A stretch of 56,872 bases of DNA, from the NCBI GenBank assembly GCA_949035555.1, contig CAROLD010000011.1:1-56872 (forward strand). Reading direction: 5' to 3'. Of this stretch, positions 17,556-26,711 are shown piece by piece (position 1 is the stretch's first letter; every line of letters starts with the position of its first letter). The DNA comes from an uncultured bacterium (GTDB lineage: Bacteria; Cyanobacteriota; Vampirovibrionia; Gastranaerophilales; Gastranaerophilaceae). Under the pieces are notes generated by a model, which made no database searches, was not told the origin of the DNA, and worked only from the letters and a program-made list of their open reading frames with translations. The position numbers were made by a program, and so were the translations under genes.

Positions 17556-18428
17556 ATGGCATTAAACTTTCAAGAATTAGTTTTTAACTTACAAAAATTT
17601 TGGTCAGATTATGGTTGTATAATTCAACAGCCTTATGATATAGAAAAAGGGGCATCAACAATGAACCCTGCAACATTCTTGCGTTCATTGGGTCCTGAAC
17701 CTTGGAATACTGCAATGATTGAACCTTGCAGACGTCCAACCGATGCAAGATATGGTGAAAATCCTAACAGATTGGGACATTATTTCCAGTTTCAAGTTAT
17801 CTTAAAACCATCTCCTGATAATGCTCAAGAACTTTATTTGAAAAGTTTGGAAGCAATGGGTATTGACTTAAAAGAACACGATGTAAGATTTGTTGAAGAT
17901 AACTGGGAATCCCCAACTCTCGGTGCGGCAGGTGTGGGCTGGGAAGTTTGGCTTGACGGTATGGAAGTTACACAATTCACATATTTTCAACAGGTTGGCG
18001 GTTTAGAAGTTAAACCTGTGGCTCTGGAATTAACATACGGTTTGGAACGTATTGCTATGTATCTACAAAATAAAGAGTCTGTTTTTGACATTATGTGGAA
18101 TGATGAACTCAAATACGGTGATATTTACCTCCAAAATGAAATAGAGCAGTCAAAATATAATTTTGAAGTTTCTGACACAAATTCATTGTTTGCAATGTTT
18201 GATTTGTATCAAAAAGAAGTTGACAACTGTATTGAAGCAAAGTTAGTATTACCTGCATATGACTACGTATTAAAATGTTCACATACATTTAACCTTCTTG
18301 ATGCACACGGTGTAATCAGTAAAGATGAAAGAAACAATTTTATAGGCAGAGTAAGAACAATGGCTTCTGCAGTAGCAAAATTATATGTAGAACAACGTGA
18401 AGCATTAGGCTTCCCTCTTTGTAAGTAG
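17556..18428 (+). CDS. glyQ: glycyl-tRNA synthetase alpha subunit
   Basis: A 290-residue class II synthetase subunit, of usual length. Family motifs include FWSDYGCIIQQPYDIEKGAS, RSLGPEPWNTAMIEPCRRP and FTYFQQVGGLEVKPV. It needs the beta subunit GlyS to charge tRNA-Gly; glyS is not in this window, whereas the two are usually adjacent. TTGGAA precedes the ATG. The only tRNA in the window is also a glycine tRNA, but it is 38 kb away. Confidence 0.97.
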   Translation: MALNFQELVFNLQKFWSDYGCIIQQPYDIEKGASTMNPATFLRSLGPEPWNTAMIEPCRRPTDARYGENPNRLGHYFQFQVILKPSPDNAQELYLKSLEAMGIDLKEHDVRFVEDNWESPTLGAAGVGWEVWLDGMEVTQFTYFQQVGGLEVKPVALELTYGLERIAMYLQNKESVFDIMWNDELKYGDIYLQNEIEQSKYNFEVSDTNSLFAMFDLYQKEVDNCIEAKLVLPAYDYVLKCSHTFNLLDAHGVISKDERNNFIGRVRTMASAVAKLYVEQREALGFPLCK

Positions 18429-18430
18429 GA

Positions 18431-18460
18431 TGTAATTCCGGAACTAAGCGAAGAATTACA
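18431..18460 (+). repeat. hairpin between glyQ and the amino-acid permeases
   Basis: TGTAATTC (18431-18438) and GAATTACA (18453-18460) form a perfect 8-bp stem with a 14-base loop, starting two bases after the glyQ stop. No T-tract follows, so it is not a standard terminator. It could protect the 3' end, attenuate, or bind a regulator. Confidence 0.5.
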
Positions 18461-18508
18461 TGTTAAATAATTGTAGATGGGCCGAGCCCTAAAATATAAG
18501 GAAATTAA

Positions 18509-20101
18509 ATGGCGGAAAAATTTAACAGAGCGACTTTTACGAGAAGTTTTTTAAGACACATCACAAGAATTAAAGCTCCGGATGAAATGCTTGAGGAAGC
18601 AAAAGCACAGGGTTTGGAAAAAACTCTTGGAGTTTGGGATTTAATTATTTTAGGTGTAGGTGCAATTATCGGTTCAGGTATTTTTGCTGTTGTAGGTATT
18701 GCTGCAGCAGGTAGTGCTGACGGTTCAAGTGTCGGAGCAGGTCCGGCTTTGATGGTTTCAATGGTAATTGCTGCAATTGCGTGTATTTTCTCTGCGCTTT
18801 GTTATTCCGAATTTGCAACAATGATACCTGTTGCAGGCGGGGCATACACATATACATTTGCAACTCTTGGAGAGTTTGCGGCATGGATGGTTGGCTGGGT
18901 TTTGATGCTTGAATATGCAATCGGTTTTATTGCTGTTGCGTGTGCGTGGTCAAACCATTTTGTTCAATTTCTTGCCGGATTTGACAAAGTGCTTCCTGCT
19001 TGGCTTGCTCATCCTCCGGTGTGGTTGTCAAATGATGTATTTACAGTTTCTAAATTAATGGCAGATGACCCGAGCATACATGTTCCGACAATTTTAGGAA
19101 TGCCTGTATGTATAAATATCCCTGCAATTGTAATGGTTCTTTTAACTACTGCAATCTTAGTTAAAGGAACAAAAGATTCAACAAAAATGGCAGGGATAAT
19201 GGTATTTATTAAGTTAGCCGTTATTGCGTTATTTATTATTGCAGGTGCGTTCTTTATCACTCCATCAAACTGGACACCTTTTGCTCCAAATGGAATTGAA
19301 GGTATATTTGCAGGTGCGTTCTTGATATTTTTTGCATATATCGGATTTGATGCTTTAGCAACAGCGGCTGAAGAATGTAAAAATCCTCAAAAAGACTTAC
19401 CAATCGGTATTATTGGTTCACTTTTGATAACTACAGTTGTTTATGTTTTGGTTGCATTAGTCTTAACAGGTATGCAAAAAACCAGCGGACCTGTTCCGTT
19501 AGACTTTTTGAAAGCGCCAATGGCTTATTGTATGATGATGGCAAAACAAAACTGGGCTGCTGGATTAATCTCTGTTGGTTCATTAGCAGGTTTGGCATCT
19601 GTGCTTTTAGTTTTAGAAATGGCGGCAACAAGAATTTTATTTGCAATGAGTAGAGATCACTTCATATCACAAAAATTTCAAAAAATTCACCCTAAGTTTA
19701 AAACTCCGGCACTTTTAACTTGGACAGTTGGAATCTTAGCTATTATCGGTATTTTGACATTAAATCTTGATGTAGCGGCTGAATTATGTAACTATGGTAC
19801 ATTCACTTCCTTCATTATTGTGTGTGTAGCAGTTCTTATTTTACGTCATACTGATCCTGACAGACCAAGACCATTTAAAGTTCCGTTCTCACCGTGGTTA
19901 CCTTCTTTGGGAATTCTATGCTGCGGCGGACTTATGGTTTATAAATCTTTGCAGGCGGGAAGTTCAGCTTTGTTATTCCCTGTTTGGCTAGGAGTTGGTG
20001 CAATAATTTATCTTTTATACGGATTTATTAAAAATAGAAATAATGAAAATAAACTCCATAGAGAAATGATACAGAGTTTTGAAAAACAGGATGAAATATA
20101 A
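18509..20101 (+). CDS. APC-family amino-acid permease (CAT/YfnA type), copy 1
   Basis: A 530-residue protein with about 12-13 membrane spans. Span 1 has the substrate-backbone motif GVGAIIGSGIFAVVG, and span 6 has FFAYIGFDALATAAEECKNP, both standard for the APC fold. The C-terminal RHTDPDRPRPFKVPFSPW is a hallmark of cationic amino-acid transporter-like permeases. Substrate cannot be set from sequence. AAGGAAATTAA precedes ATG. The next gene is a close paralogue two bases downstream. Confidence 0.93.
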   Translation: MAEKFNRATFTRSFLRHITRIKAPDEMLEEAKAQGLEKTLGVWDLIILGVGAIIGSGIFAVVGIAAAGSADGSSVGAGPALMVSMVIAAIACIFSALCYSEFATMIPVAGGAYTYTFATLGEFAAWMVGWVLMLEYAIGFIAVACAWSNHFVQFLAGFDKVLPAWLAHPPVWLSNDVFTVSKLMADDPSIHVPTILGMPVCINIPAIVMVLLTTAILVKGTKDSTKMAGIMVFIKLAVIALFIIAGAFFITPSNWTPFAPNGIEGIFAGAFLIFFAYIGFDALATAAEECKNPQKDLPIGIIGSLLITTVVYVLVALVLTGMQKTSGPVPLDFLKAPMAYCMMMAKQNWAAGLISVGSLAGLASVLLVLEMAATRILFAMSRDHFISQKFQKIHPKFKTPALLTWTVGILAIIGILTLNLDVAAELCNYGTFTSFIIVCVAVLILRHTDPDRPRPFKVPFSPWLPSLGILCCGGLMVYKSLQAGSSALLFPVWLGVGAIIYLLYGFIKNRNNENKLHREMIQSFEKQDEI

Positions 20102-20103
20102 TA

Positions 20104-21645
20104 ATGGATATTAAACAGATTTGCCGAAATATATTTAAGAAAAGAAGTATGGATGATTTGCTTGCTACAAGTAAACGTTCTGAATTAAAAAAAACATTAA
20201 ATGTATTTGACCTTATTATAATTGGTATAGGTGCTGTAGTTGGTACAGGAATTTTCACAATTATTGGTACAGCAATTACCGGAAGTTCGGAAAGTGCAGG
20301 TGCAGGACCGGCTATTGTAATCTCAATGCTTTTAGCTGTTGTTGCTTGTGTGTTCTCGGCTCTTTGCTATTCTGAAATCGCAGCGATGATACCTGTTGCC
20401 GGTAGTGCTTATACATATACTTACGCTACAATGGGTGAATTTATGGCGTGGATGGTCGGTTGGATTTTGATGCTTGAATATGCAATTGGAAATATCACTG
20501 TGGCAAGTGCTTGGACCGGATATTTTATCCAATTTTTAAAAGGTTTCAAGCATATTCTGCCTGATTTTGTTGTAAATTTTCCAATATGGCTAAGATACGA
20601 TTATAAAACTATGACAGCTTTGTGTGATGCTAATCATTGGGATATCCATGATAAAATCCCATATCTTTTCGGTCATATTCCTGTTTCAATAAATTTACCG
20701 GCAGTTGCAATTGTTTTAATTTTAACAATGCTTCTTGTTCGAGGGGTAAAAGAATCTGCGAGAGTTGCAAGTATTATGGTCGGGGTAAATATGTTTATGA
20801 TTTTATCCTTTATCATAGTCGGCGCTTTTTATGTTAAACCTGAACATTGGACACCTTTTTTCCCAACTGATCCTTCAGGTGTTATAATGGGTGCGTTTTT
20901 AATATTCTTTGCATATATCGGATTTGATGCGATTTCAACAACAGCTGAAGAAACCGAAAATCCGCAAAGAGACTTGCCTATTGCAATTTTAGGGACACTT
21001 GTTATTTGTACGATTTTATATATTTGTGTTGCTCTTGTTCTAACAGGTATTGTGCCTGTTGAAAGAATTGATATTCAGGCACCTATTGCGCACGCTATGA
21101 GCTATATTGGCAAAGACTGGTTTGCAGGTTTAATTTCAATCGGCGCATTGTGTGCACTAACATCTGTTCTGTTGATTTATCAATTAGGAACTACAAGAAT
21201 TTTATATGCAATCAGTCGCGACAGATTTTTACCGAAATCTTGGAGACTTATTCATAAAAAATATAAAACCCCTCATGTTATGACATGGATTTCAGGTTTA
21301 GTCGTAATTGTTTGCGGATTATTTATGGACTTAAATATTTCAGCTGCACTTTGTAACTTTGGAACATTCACATCGTTTGTTATAATATGTTTAGCTGTTC
21401 TGATTTTGAGAAAAACAAATCCGGACAGACCAAGACCGTTCAAAGTTCCACTTTGTCCTTGGTTTCCGCTTGCAGGAATTATAATTTGCGGTGTCTTGAT
21501 TATATTCTCGTTAAAAACATTGAAAACATCTTCAATTTATTTTATGTTGTGGCTGTTGGTGGGAATACTGATTTACGCATTCTACGGATACCATCAAAAA
21601 CGACTTGAAGAACGCGGAAGAATAATTAGAAAAATACAAGATTAA
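20104..21645 (+). CDS. APC-family amino-acid permease (CAT/YfnA type), copy 2
   Basis: A 513-residue paralogue of the preceding gene, with the same landmarks: GAVVGTGIFTIIGTAITG in span 1, FFAYIGFDAISTTAEETENP in span 6 and RKTNPDRPRPFKVPLCPW near the end. The two differ mainly in the loop after span 4, so they may take different amino acids. It follows two bases after the upstream stop and ends at a strong bidirectional terminator. Confidence 0.93.
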   Translation: MDIKQICRNIFKKRSMDDLLATSKRSELKKTLNVFDLIIIGIGAVVGTGIFTIIGTAITGSSESAGAGPAIVISMLLAVVACVFSALCYSEIAAMIPVAGSAYTYTYATMGEFMAWMVGWILMLEYAIGNITVASAWTGYFIQFLKGFKHILPDFVVNFPIWLRYDYKTMTALCDANHWDIHDKIPYLFGHIPVSINLPAVAIVLILTMLLVRGVKESARVASIMVGVNMFMILSFIIVGAFYVKPEHWTPFFPTDPSGVIMGAFLIFFAYIGFDAISTTAEETENPQRDLPIAILGTLVICTILYICVALVLTGIVPVERIDIQAPIAHAMSYIGKDWFAGLISIGALCALTSVLLIYQLGTTRILYAISRDRFLPKSWRLIHKKYKTPHVMTWISGLVVIVCGLFMDLNISAALCNFGTFTSFVIICLAVLILRKTNPDRPRPFKVPLCPWFPLAGIIICGVLIIFSLKTLKTSSIYFMLWLLVGILIYAFYGYHQKRLEERGRIIRKIQD

Positions 21646-21651
21646 TATAAT

Positions 21652-21678
21652 AAAAAGTCCTCATTATGAGGACTTTTT
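21652..21678. terminator. bidirectional intrinsic terminator
   Basis: AAAAAGTCCTC, loop ATTAT, then GAGGACTTTTT: a perfect stem with T-tracts on both strands. It ends the permease pair and the convergent dehydrogenase gene, whose stop codon overlaps it. Confidence 0.9.
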
Positions 21679-22714
21679 ATTTCCAGGGTTTTATTAAAAA
21701 TTTTATTGCTCTGCCTGCGATGTGTTCGTGCATTGCGTATTCTACTTTTTCTAAAGGCAGTGTTGCTGTAATCAATTTTTCAACTTCAACATCACCGGAG
21801 TCTATATATTCTAGGGCTTTTCTGAAATATTTCGGAGTATGATGGAAAACACTCATCATTTTTATATCGCCATAATGCATTCTTGTGGTGTCGAAAGTTA
21901 CTTTAGAACCTGATTTACATCCGCCAAAAAAGTGAACGGTACCGCCGGGTCTTACACAGTAAAATATTTGTTCCCAAATTTCAGGAAGTCCGACACACTC
22001 TATAGCAACATCCAGGCCTTTACCTTCTTGAGAAAATTCTTTGAAAATTTTAACAGGATTAGGATATTTTTTAAGGTCTATTATTTCATCTGCGTGAGCA
22101 AACTCTTCAGCGGCTTTTAATTTTATTGGGTTGCGGCCAGCAACGATAACCTTTGCACCCATTAGTTTTGCAATTCTTGCAAACATCAAACCGATTGGAC
22201 CAATTCCTATAATTCCGACAGTGTCACCTTTTTTTATACCTGTTCTTTCTGCGCCGTGAACAACATTTGCTAACGGTTCGCAAAATGCCGCTCTGTCAAA
22301 GCTTAAATCAGGCGGCAATATTAGCATATTTTTCTTTACAATACGTGCCGGAACCGTTATATATTCTGCGTAAGCTCCATTCAAAAGATTTAAATTCTCA
22401 CACAAATTATATTCACCTTTGTTACAGTAAAAACATTCTCCACAAGGTGCAGAATTGGCGGCAACTACTCTGTCACCTTTTTTAAACCCATCAATGCCTC
22501 GTCCGACTTTTTCCACTATTCCTGCAAATTCATGTCCGAAACCTGATGGAACTTCTTTTATCAGAACAGGATGACCGCGGCGGAAAGTTTTTACATCAGT
22601 ACCGCAAGTCAGCGCTGACATAACTTTTACAACAACTTCGCCGTCTTCCGGCGGTTTTACCATAACTTCTTCGTATTTTATTTCCTGTGGGCCGTAATAT
22701 TGTATTGCTTTCAT
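21677..22714 (-). CDS. zinc-dependent medium-chain alcohol/polyol dehydrogenase, copy A
   Basis: A 345-residue MDR dehydrogenase starting MKAIQYYG. Catalytic zinc ligands lie in LTCGTDV (Cys) and GFGHEFAG (His, Glu); the structural zinc loop is CGECFYCNKGEYNLC. The NAD-binding Rossmann motif is GIIGIGPIGLMFA. Relatives are sorbitol, threonine and galactitol-phosphate dehydrogenases; substrate unknown. I chose ATG 22714 over an upstream TTG because a perfect TATAAT lies six bases before it. It follows copy B by 28 bases but appears to have its own promoter. Confidence 0.88.
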   Translation of the reverse strand: MKAIQYYGPQEIKYEEVMVKPPEDGEVVVKVMSALTCGTDVKTFRRGHPVLIKEVPSGFGHEFAGIVEKVGRGIDGFKKGDRVVAANSAPCGECFYCNKGEYNLCENLNLLNGAYAEYITVPARIVKKNMLILPPDLSFDRAAFCEPLANVVHGAERTGIKKGDTVGIIGIGPIGLMFARIAKLMGAKVIVAGRNPIKLKAAEEFAHADEIIDLKKYPNPVKIFKEFSQEGKGLDVAIECVGLPEIWEQIFYCVRPGGTVHFFGGCKSGSKVTFDTTRMHYGDIKMMSVFHHTPKYFRKALEYIDSGDVEVEKLITATLPLEKVEYAMHEHIAGRAIKFLIKPWK

Positions 22715-22720
22715 AAGCTT

Positions 22721-22726
22721 ATTATA
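22721..22726 (-). promoter_or_regulatory. -10 of dehydrogenase A, likely leaderless
   Basis: On the minus strand TATAAT (22726-22721) ends six bases (AAGCTT) before ATG 22714, with no ribosome binding site between. No convincing -35 is seen, so strength is uncertain. Confidence 0.45.
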
Positions 22727-22742
22727 CACCAAAGAGAAGTTA

Positions 22743-23726
22743 TTAGTCGTTTATTTTGATATATGCTTTTAAAATTTTATTATCAAGCGTGTCATTAATT
22801 GCTTTTTGTACCTTTTCAAGAGGGTAAATAGTAGATAGCCCTGAAACCTTAACTTCTTTGCTTTGTAAAAGGTTTAAAGAGTCTTTTAAGTCTACAGGAG
22901 ATGGGGAGTAGCTTCCAAGAATCGTCAATTCTCTATAATAAATTTCATTATTGGCATAGCCCATATTGTTTGGAGTACTGGAAAATACCAATATTTTACC
23001 CCCGTCGCGGACATATTTGAAAGCGGTATCAATAGCTTTATCCGAACCGGATGTCATAAATACACCGTCAACTTTTATGCTGTCGCACATTTCTGTAACT
23101 TTGAAAGCTTCAATACCAAGACTTTTTAAAAGTTCGACTCTTGATAAAATCAAGTCACAGCCGATAACATTCATACCAAAAGCTTTTAGAGCTTGAGCCA
23201 TAAGTATTCCGATAGAGCCGAGCCCAACAACAAGAGCTGTAGAATTTTGTTTTAACCCTGCGCGTTTCACTGCTCTGATACAGCATCCCAGAGGTTCATA
23301 AAATGCGGCTTCATCATTTGTAAGGTTTTGGGGCTTCAAATAAGCAACATTTTGCAGATGCTCTTCTGATACAAAAACAAGTTCGCTAAATCCACCCGGA
23401 ATTATATTGGTTTCCTTAAAATGACGGCACATTGAAACGTTGCCGTTTTTGCAGTATTCACATTTACCGCACGGTATGTGGTGTGAGGTTACAATAACAT
23501 CTCCGCAATGAAAATTAGTATCTGAATTGATATCAATAATCTGTGCTACTATTTCGTGACCCAGTACTGTTCCGTCTTTTGCCAGATTATGTTTTAACTT
23601 AACTATATCAGAACCGCATAATCCGCATCCCAGAACTTTTACAATTGCCCCTTTTTTGTTTGTTAAAATTTCATCTTCAAGGTCTTTTGTTACTATTGTT
23701 CCATTTTCAATTACTGCTGATTTCAT
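22743..23726 (-). CDS. zinc-dependent medium-chain alcohol/polyol dehydrogenase, copy B
   Basis: A 327-residue MDR dehydrogenase with CGLCGSD and LGHEIVA for catalytic zinc, CGKCEYCKNGNVSMC for structural zinc and VVGLGSIGILMA for NAD(P). It is a diverged relative of copy A and slightly shorter. GGAGGG lies before the ATG, and an extended -10 (TGCTACAAT) precedes it. The neighbourhood of an organophosphate antiporter suggests use of sugar or polyol compounds, but this is inference. Confidence 0.88.
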   Translation of the reverse strand: MKSAVIENGTIVTKDLEDEILTNKKGAIVKVLGCGLCGSDIVKLKHNLAKDGTVLGHEIVAQIIDINSDTNFHCGDVIVTSHHIPCGKCEYCKNGNVSMCRHFKETNIIPGGFSELVFVSEEHLQNVAYLKPQNLTNDEAAFYEPLGCCIRAVKRAGLKQNSTALVVGLGSIGILMAQALKAFGMNVIGCDLILSRVELLKSLGIEAFKVTEMCDSIKVDGVFMTSGSDKAIDTAFKYVRDGGKILVFSSTPNNMGYANNEIYYRELTILGSYSPSPVDLKDSLNLLQSKEVKVSGLSTIYPLEKVQKAINDTLDNKILKAYIKIND

Positions 23727-23764
23727 TCTAAACCCTCCGATTGTATTGTAGCATAAATTTAAAC

Positions 23765-23797
23765 AAAAAAGACGGACTGTTTAAATCCGTCTTTTAT
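23765..23797 (-). terminator. intrinsic terminator of the antiporter gene
   Basis: AAAAAAGACGGA, a 9-base loop and TCCGTCTTTT make a stem with T-tract in both directions. On the minus strand it follows the antiporter stop at 23824. Confidence 0.85.
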
Positions 23798-23823
23798 AAT
23801 CCTATTGTCTAATATTTAATAAA

Positions 23824-25239
23824 CTAAGCTTTTTTTGCGGCATCTTTTTTGTATTCATCAATTGCCAAAATTGAACAAATGATTAAACAAATAATACCTG
23901 AAACTAACCAGAAGTAAATTGCACCATCCCAGTTTTGAGCGCCGTTTTTACCTAGTTTATCAACAAGGAAGCCGGTTCCTGTCGCAGATAAAAATGCACC
24001 GATGTAACCGAATGTTCCTGTGAAACCTGATGCTGCTGATGCTACTTTTTTAGAGCTTGATTCAACTGCACAAAGTCCGCCAATCATCATTTGTGGACCA
24101 TATGTGAAAGCCCCGAGCAAGCCGATAATTACATAGTTTAGGCTGACAATCGTGTTGAATTTCAACGCAATGATAGCTAAGATTACGCCAACTAAGTAAA
24201 TAAGGTTAACAGGTGCTCTTTTTCCTCTGAATAATTTATCTGAGATAACGCCTGCGCACATTGTACCGACAATACCAACAAGCGGTAATGATGCAATCAT
24301 ACCTGTAGCTTTTTCAAGTCCGATACCTTTAGCGTTTTTCAGATACATAATCATCCAGTCTTCAGCTCCAAATCTGATGATATATACAAAAACGTATGCA
24401 ATAGCAAGTAACCAGATGGTTTTGTTGCATAAAACGTATTTTTTGAAAATTTGAACATATGACATGCTGTCTTCTTCTTTTTGTTCATCCGCAGATTTTT
24501 CTTTTACAGGTTCATTTCTGTAAACTTCGACATCAGGAAGTCCTAAAGATTGAGGTCTGTCTCTAAGTGTCCAGAATAAACAAATAGCAGTGAATGCCGC
24601 TAACACACCCGGAACTAAAAATGCAGCTCTCCAGCCTAAATGTGCTGCGATATAACCTGCAATGATAAAGCTTAAGAATGTACCTGTCTGGTGAGAACAT
24701 GACCAAGCTGCCCATTTAGTGCCGCGTTCAGAATTTGAATACCAATAAGTCAAACTTTTCGCAACAGCAGGGAACCCCGCTGATTGGAACCATCCGCTAA
24801 CACCCCATAAGAAGGCTAATGTCCACAATAGAACCATAGCAAACATTTTAGGGCTTAAGCCTAAAAATCCGATTGCACTTGGAGCTAATGCAAATGCAAT
24901 ATTTGCCAGAGCTGTCATTAAAAGTGCTGTCGGGAAGAATTTTCTAACATCTGAACCATCAGCAAGTACACCATTTACAAATTTACCGACACCGTAAGTT
25001 AAATATAGTGAACTGCCTAATAAACCGAGTTCTGTTGCTGAATAATGAAACTCTTCCATAATACCCGGTAACGCTACCGCGATATTTTTCTTACATAAAT
25101 AAAATATAGTATAACCGATGAAACAAGCAATGAACATTCTTAAGCGCCAGTGTTTGTACATCGAATCCACTTTTGCAGAATCTTGAATAGGTTCTGCTAT
25201 TGGAGGTTCTTTAAAAAATTCTCCAAGTTTTTTAAACAT
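23824..25239 (-). CDS. organophosphate:phosphate antiporter (GlpT/UhpT-type MFS)
   Basis: A 471-residue MFS protein with 12 likely spans. Family marks include GYTIFYLCKKNIAVALPGIM, YGVGKFVNGVLADGSDVRKF and WGVSGWFQSAGFPAVAKSLT. Known members exchange glycerol-3-phosphate or hexose phosphates for inorganic phosphate across the inner membrane; the precise substrate cannot be told. It follows the exonuclease gene by 12 bases, with AGGAGA as ribosome binding site. Confidence 0.9.
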   Translation of the reverse strand: MFKKLGEFFKEPPIAEPIQDSAKVDSMYKHWRLRMFIACFIGYTIFYLCKKNIAVALPGIMEEFHYSATELGLLGSSLYLTYGVGKFVNGVLADGSDVRKFFPTALLMTALANIAFALAPSAIGFLGLSPKMFAMVLLWTLAFLWGVSGWFQSAGFPAVAKSLTYWYSNSERGTKWAAWSCSHQTGTFLSFIIAGYIAAHLGWRAAFLVPGVLAAFTAICLFWTLRDRPQSLGLPDVEVYRNEPVKEKSADEQKEEDSMSYVQIFKKYVLCNKTIWLLAIAYVFVYIIRFGAEDWMIMYLKNAKGIGLEKATGMIASLPLVGIVGTMCAGVISDKLFRGKRAPVNLIYLVGVILAIIALKFNTIVSLNYVIIGLLGAFTYGPQMMIGGLCAVESSSKKVASAASGFTGTFGYIGAFLSATGTGFLVDKLGKNGAQNWDGAIYFWLVSGIICLIICSILAIDEYKKDAAKKA

Positions 25240-25251
25240 GTTTTTCTTCTC

Positions 25252-26166
25252 CTATTTATTCTTAATTACTTGAATATTTCTTGTTTCGGTTAGTTCTTGT
25301 CTTGCATTTTTTAAGATTTCTCTTTTTTCTTCGTCAAGACTATGACCGTTAGCCAGTCTGTCGATAAATCCGGTGTTTAATTTTGTTGCTTTTTCCAAAG
25401 CCCCGACTTCTTCCAATACATCTTTTATCGCATTGAAATCATAGCCGAAAGATTGTTTTGAATTATACACAAGCATATCCCCTTCTTGTGATGTAATCGG
25501 GCTTCCACCCTGTTCAAAATACAACTTGAATACTGATTTTAAATCCTGCAATTCGGATTGTAATGTTGTTACAGTATTTTGAATTCTTAAAAATCTTTCA
25601 AAAAGATATTCCACATTTTCAAGCTGTTTATTTTCCCAATCAAATTTTTGAAGGAAAAGTTTTTTTAGCTTAGGGTAAGCAAGCGCCAGCCCCATAGTAT
25701 CACCCATTGCGCGGTGGTGGTCTTTTAATTCAACATTAAATTTTTCGGTTAAAGCGTTCAGTCCGTGCGCATCCAGTTCAGGATAAACTTCTTTGAACAT
25801 TTGCTGGGTGTCTATTCTTTCATTTTTAATTTCTTGACCCGTTACTCTTTTTGATGCTTCATTTATGAATGTATAATCAAAAATCGCGTTATGAGCAACA
25901 ATCGGATAATCTCCGATAAATTCTAAAATCTTTGGTATTGCTTCATCTTCTGTCGGAGCATCTTCAACCATTTCGGCTGTAATTCCGTGAATAGCAATAC
26001 TTGATTTTCTGATATGCTGCTGAGGGTTAATGAGAGTTTGGAATTCATCTTTAATCTTGCCGTTTTCTAAACGTACTGCTGCAAACTCCACCATTTTTTC
26101 TCTTGTATAATCTAATCCCGTTGTTTCTGTGTCTAAAACTATTTCTATTACTTTTTTTCTAGCCAT
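25252..26166 (-). CDS. DnaQ-type 3'-5' exonuclease with C-terminal extension
   Basis: A 304-residue protein. Residues 5-170 are a DEDDh exonuclease: VLDTETTGLDY (Asp, Glu), VAHNAIFDYTFIN (Asp), and HHRAMGDTMGLA (His, Asp). The remaining ~130 residues are helical and unassigned. It could proofread for DnaE, which has no such domain, or act in repair. The ATG is preceded by AGGAC, and an extended -10 (TGCTATTAT) lies just upstream, back to back with the thioredoxin promoter. Confidence 0.88.
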   Translation of the reverse strand: MARKKVIEIVLDTETTGLDYTREKMVEFAAVRLENGKIKDEFQTLINPQQHIRKSSIAIHGITAEMVEDAPTEDEAIPKILEFIGDYPIVAHNAIFDYTFINEASKRVTGQEIKNERIDTQQMFKEVYPELDAHGLNALTEKFNVELKDHHRAMGDTMGLALAYPKLKKLFLQKFDWENKQLENVEYLFERFLRIQNTVTTLQSELQDLKSVFKLYFEQGGSPITSQEGDMLVYNSKQSFGYDFNAIKDVLEEVGALEKATKLNTGFIDRLANGHSLDEEKREILKNARQELTETRNIQVIKNK

Positions 26167-26193
26167 TTTTTTGTCCTAATTAGTCCTTTTTAG

Positions 26194-26226
26194 ATAATAG
26201 CACAAAAATTTTTTCCATGATAGAAT
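26194..26226. promoter_or_regulatory. divergent -10 elements of dnaQ-like gene and trxA
   Basis: On the minus strand TGCTATTAT (26202-26194) points to the exonuclease gene. On the plus strand TGATAGAAT (26218-26226) points to trxA. Both are extended -10 elements; -35 boxes are weak and would overlap. Confidence 0.45.
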
Positions 26227-26258
26227 GTGAAGTGTTAGTTAACTTATGGGGAAATATT

Positions 26259-26582
26259 ATGGGAAATGTTATTGAAGTAAATGATGAAAAATTTGAACAG
26301 GAAGTTGTGAATTCTTCAGTACCTGTGCTTGTAGATTTTTGGGCAACTTGGTGCGGACCTTGCAGAAAATTAGGTCCTGTTTTGGAAGAAATTTCTGAAA
26401 GTTATGAAGGTAAAGTTAAGTTTGTAAAAGTTAATGTTGAAGAAAGTTTAAACACAGCGAAGGCTTATTCTATCAGCGGATTACCAAGTCTTTTAGTATT
26501 TAAAGAAGGTGAAGCTGTCGAGAGAATGACAGGTTTAATGCCAAAATCAACTATTATTTCTAATATTGAAAAACATATATAA
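26259..26582 (+). CDS. trxA: thioredoxin
   Basis: A 107-residue thioredoxin with active site WCGPC (Cys32, Cys35) and the cis-Pro segment SGLPSLLVFK. It reduces protein disulfides in the cytosol. The start is ATG 26259, preceded by GGGGAAA; a longer reading from 26217 would add 14 residues foreign to the family. A long stem-loop follows the gene. Confidence 0.95.
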   Translation: MGNVIEVNDEKFEQEVVNSSVPVLVDFWATWCGPCRKLGPVLEEISESYEGKVKFVKVNVEESLNTAKAYSISGLPSLLVFKEGEAVERMTGLMPKSTIISNIEKHI

Positions 26583-26626
26583 ATTCACCATTTGTTCTGA
26601 ATATTGTAACAATTTGTAAATTTGCA

Positions 26627-26679
26627 CGGCGGAATTCTGATTATATTTAAAGATTTAACGGAATTCCGCCGATATTTTA
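26627..26679 (+). terminator. long stem-loop after trxA, probable terminator
   Basis: CGGCGGAATTC (26627-26637) and GAATTCCGCCG (26661-26671) are perfect reverse complements with a 23-base loop, followed by ATATTTTAT. The loop is long for a terminator and the T-tract imperfect, so a regulatory role is possible. Confidence 0.6.
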
Positions 26680-26711
26680 TTTGTATAATTGTACAGATAA
26701 AGGCAAAAATT

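Noticed and set aside
26622..26711. Thirty extra N-terminal residues on the large coiled-coil protein
   Set aside because: That stretch overlaps the trxA stem-loop and the TATAAT; GTG at 26712 has a suitable AAAGG upstream.
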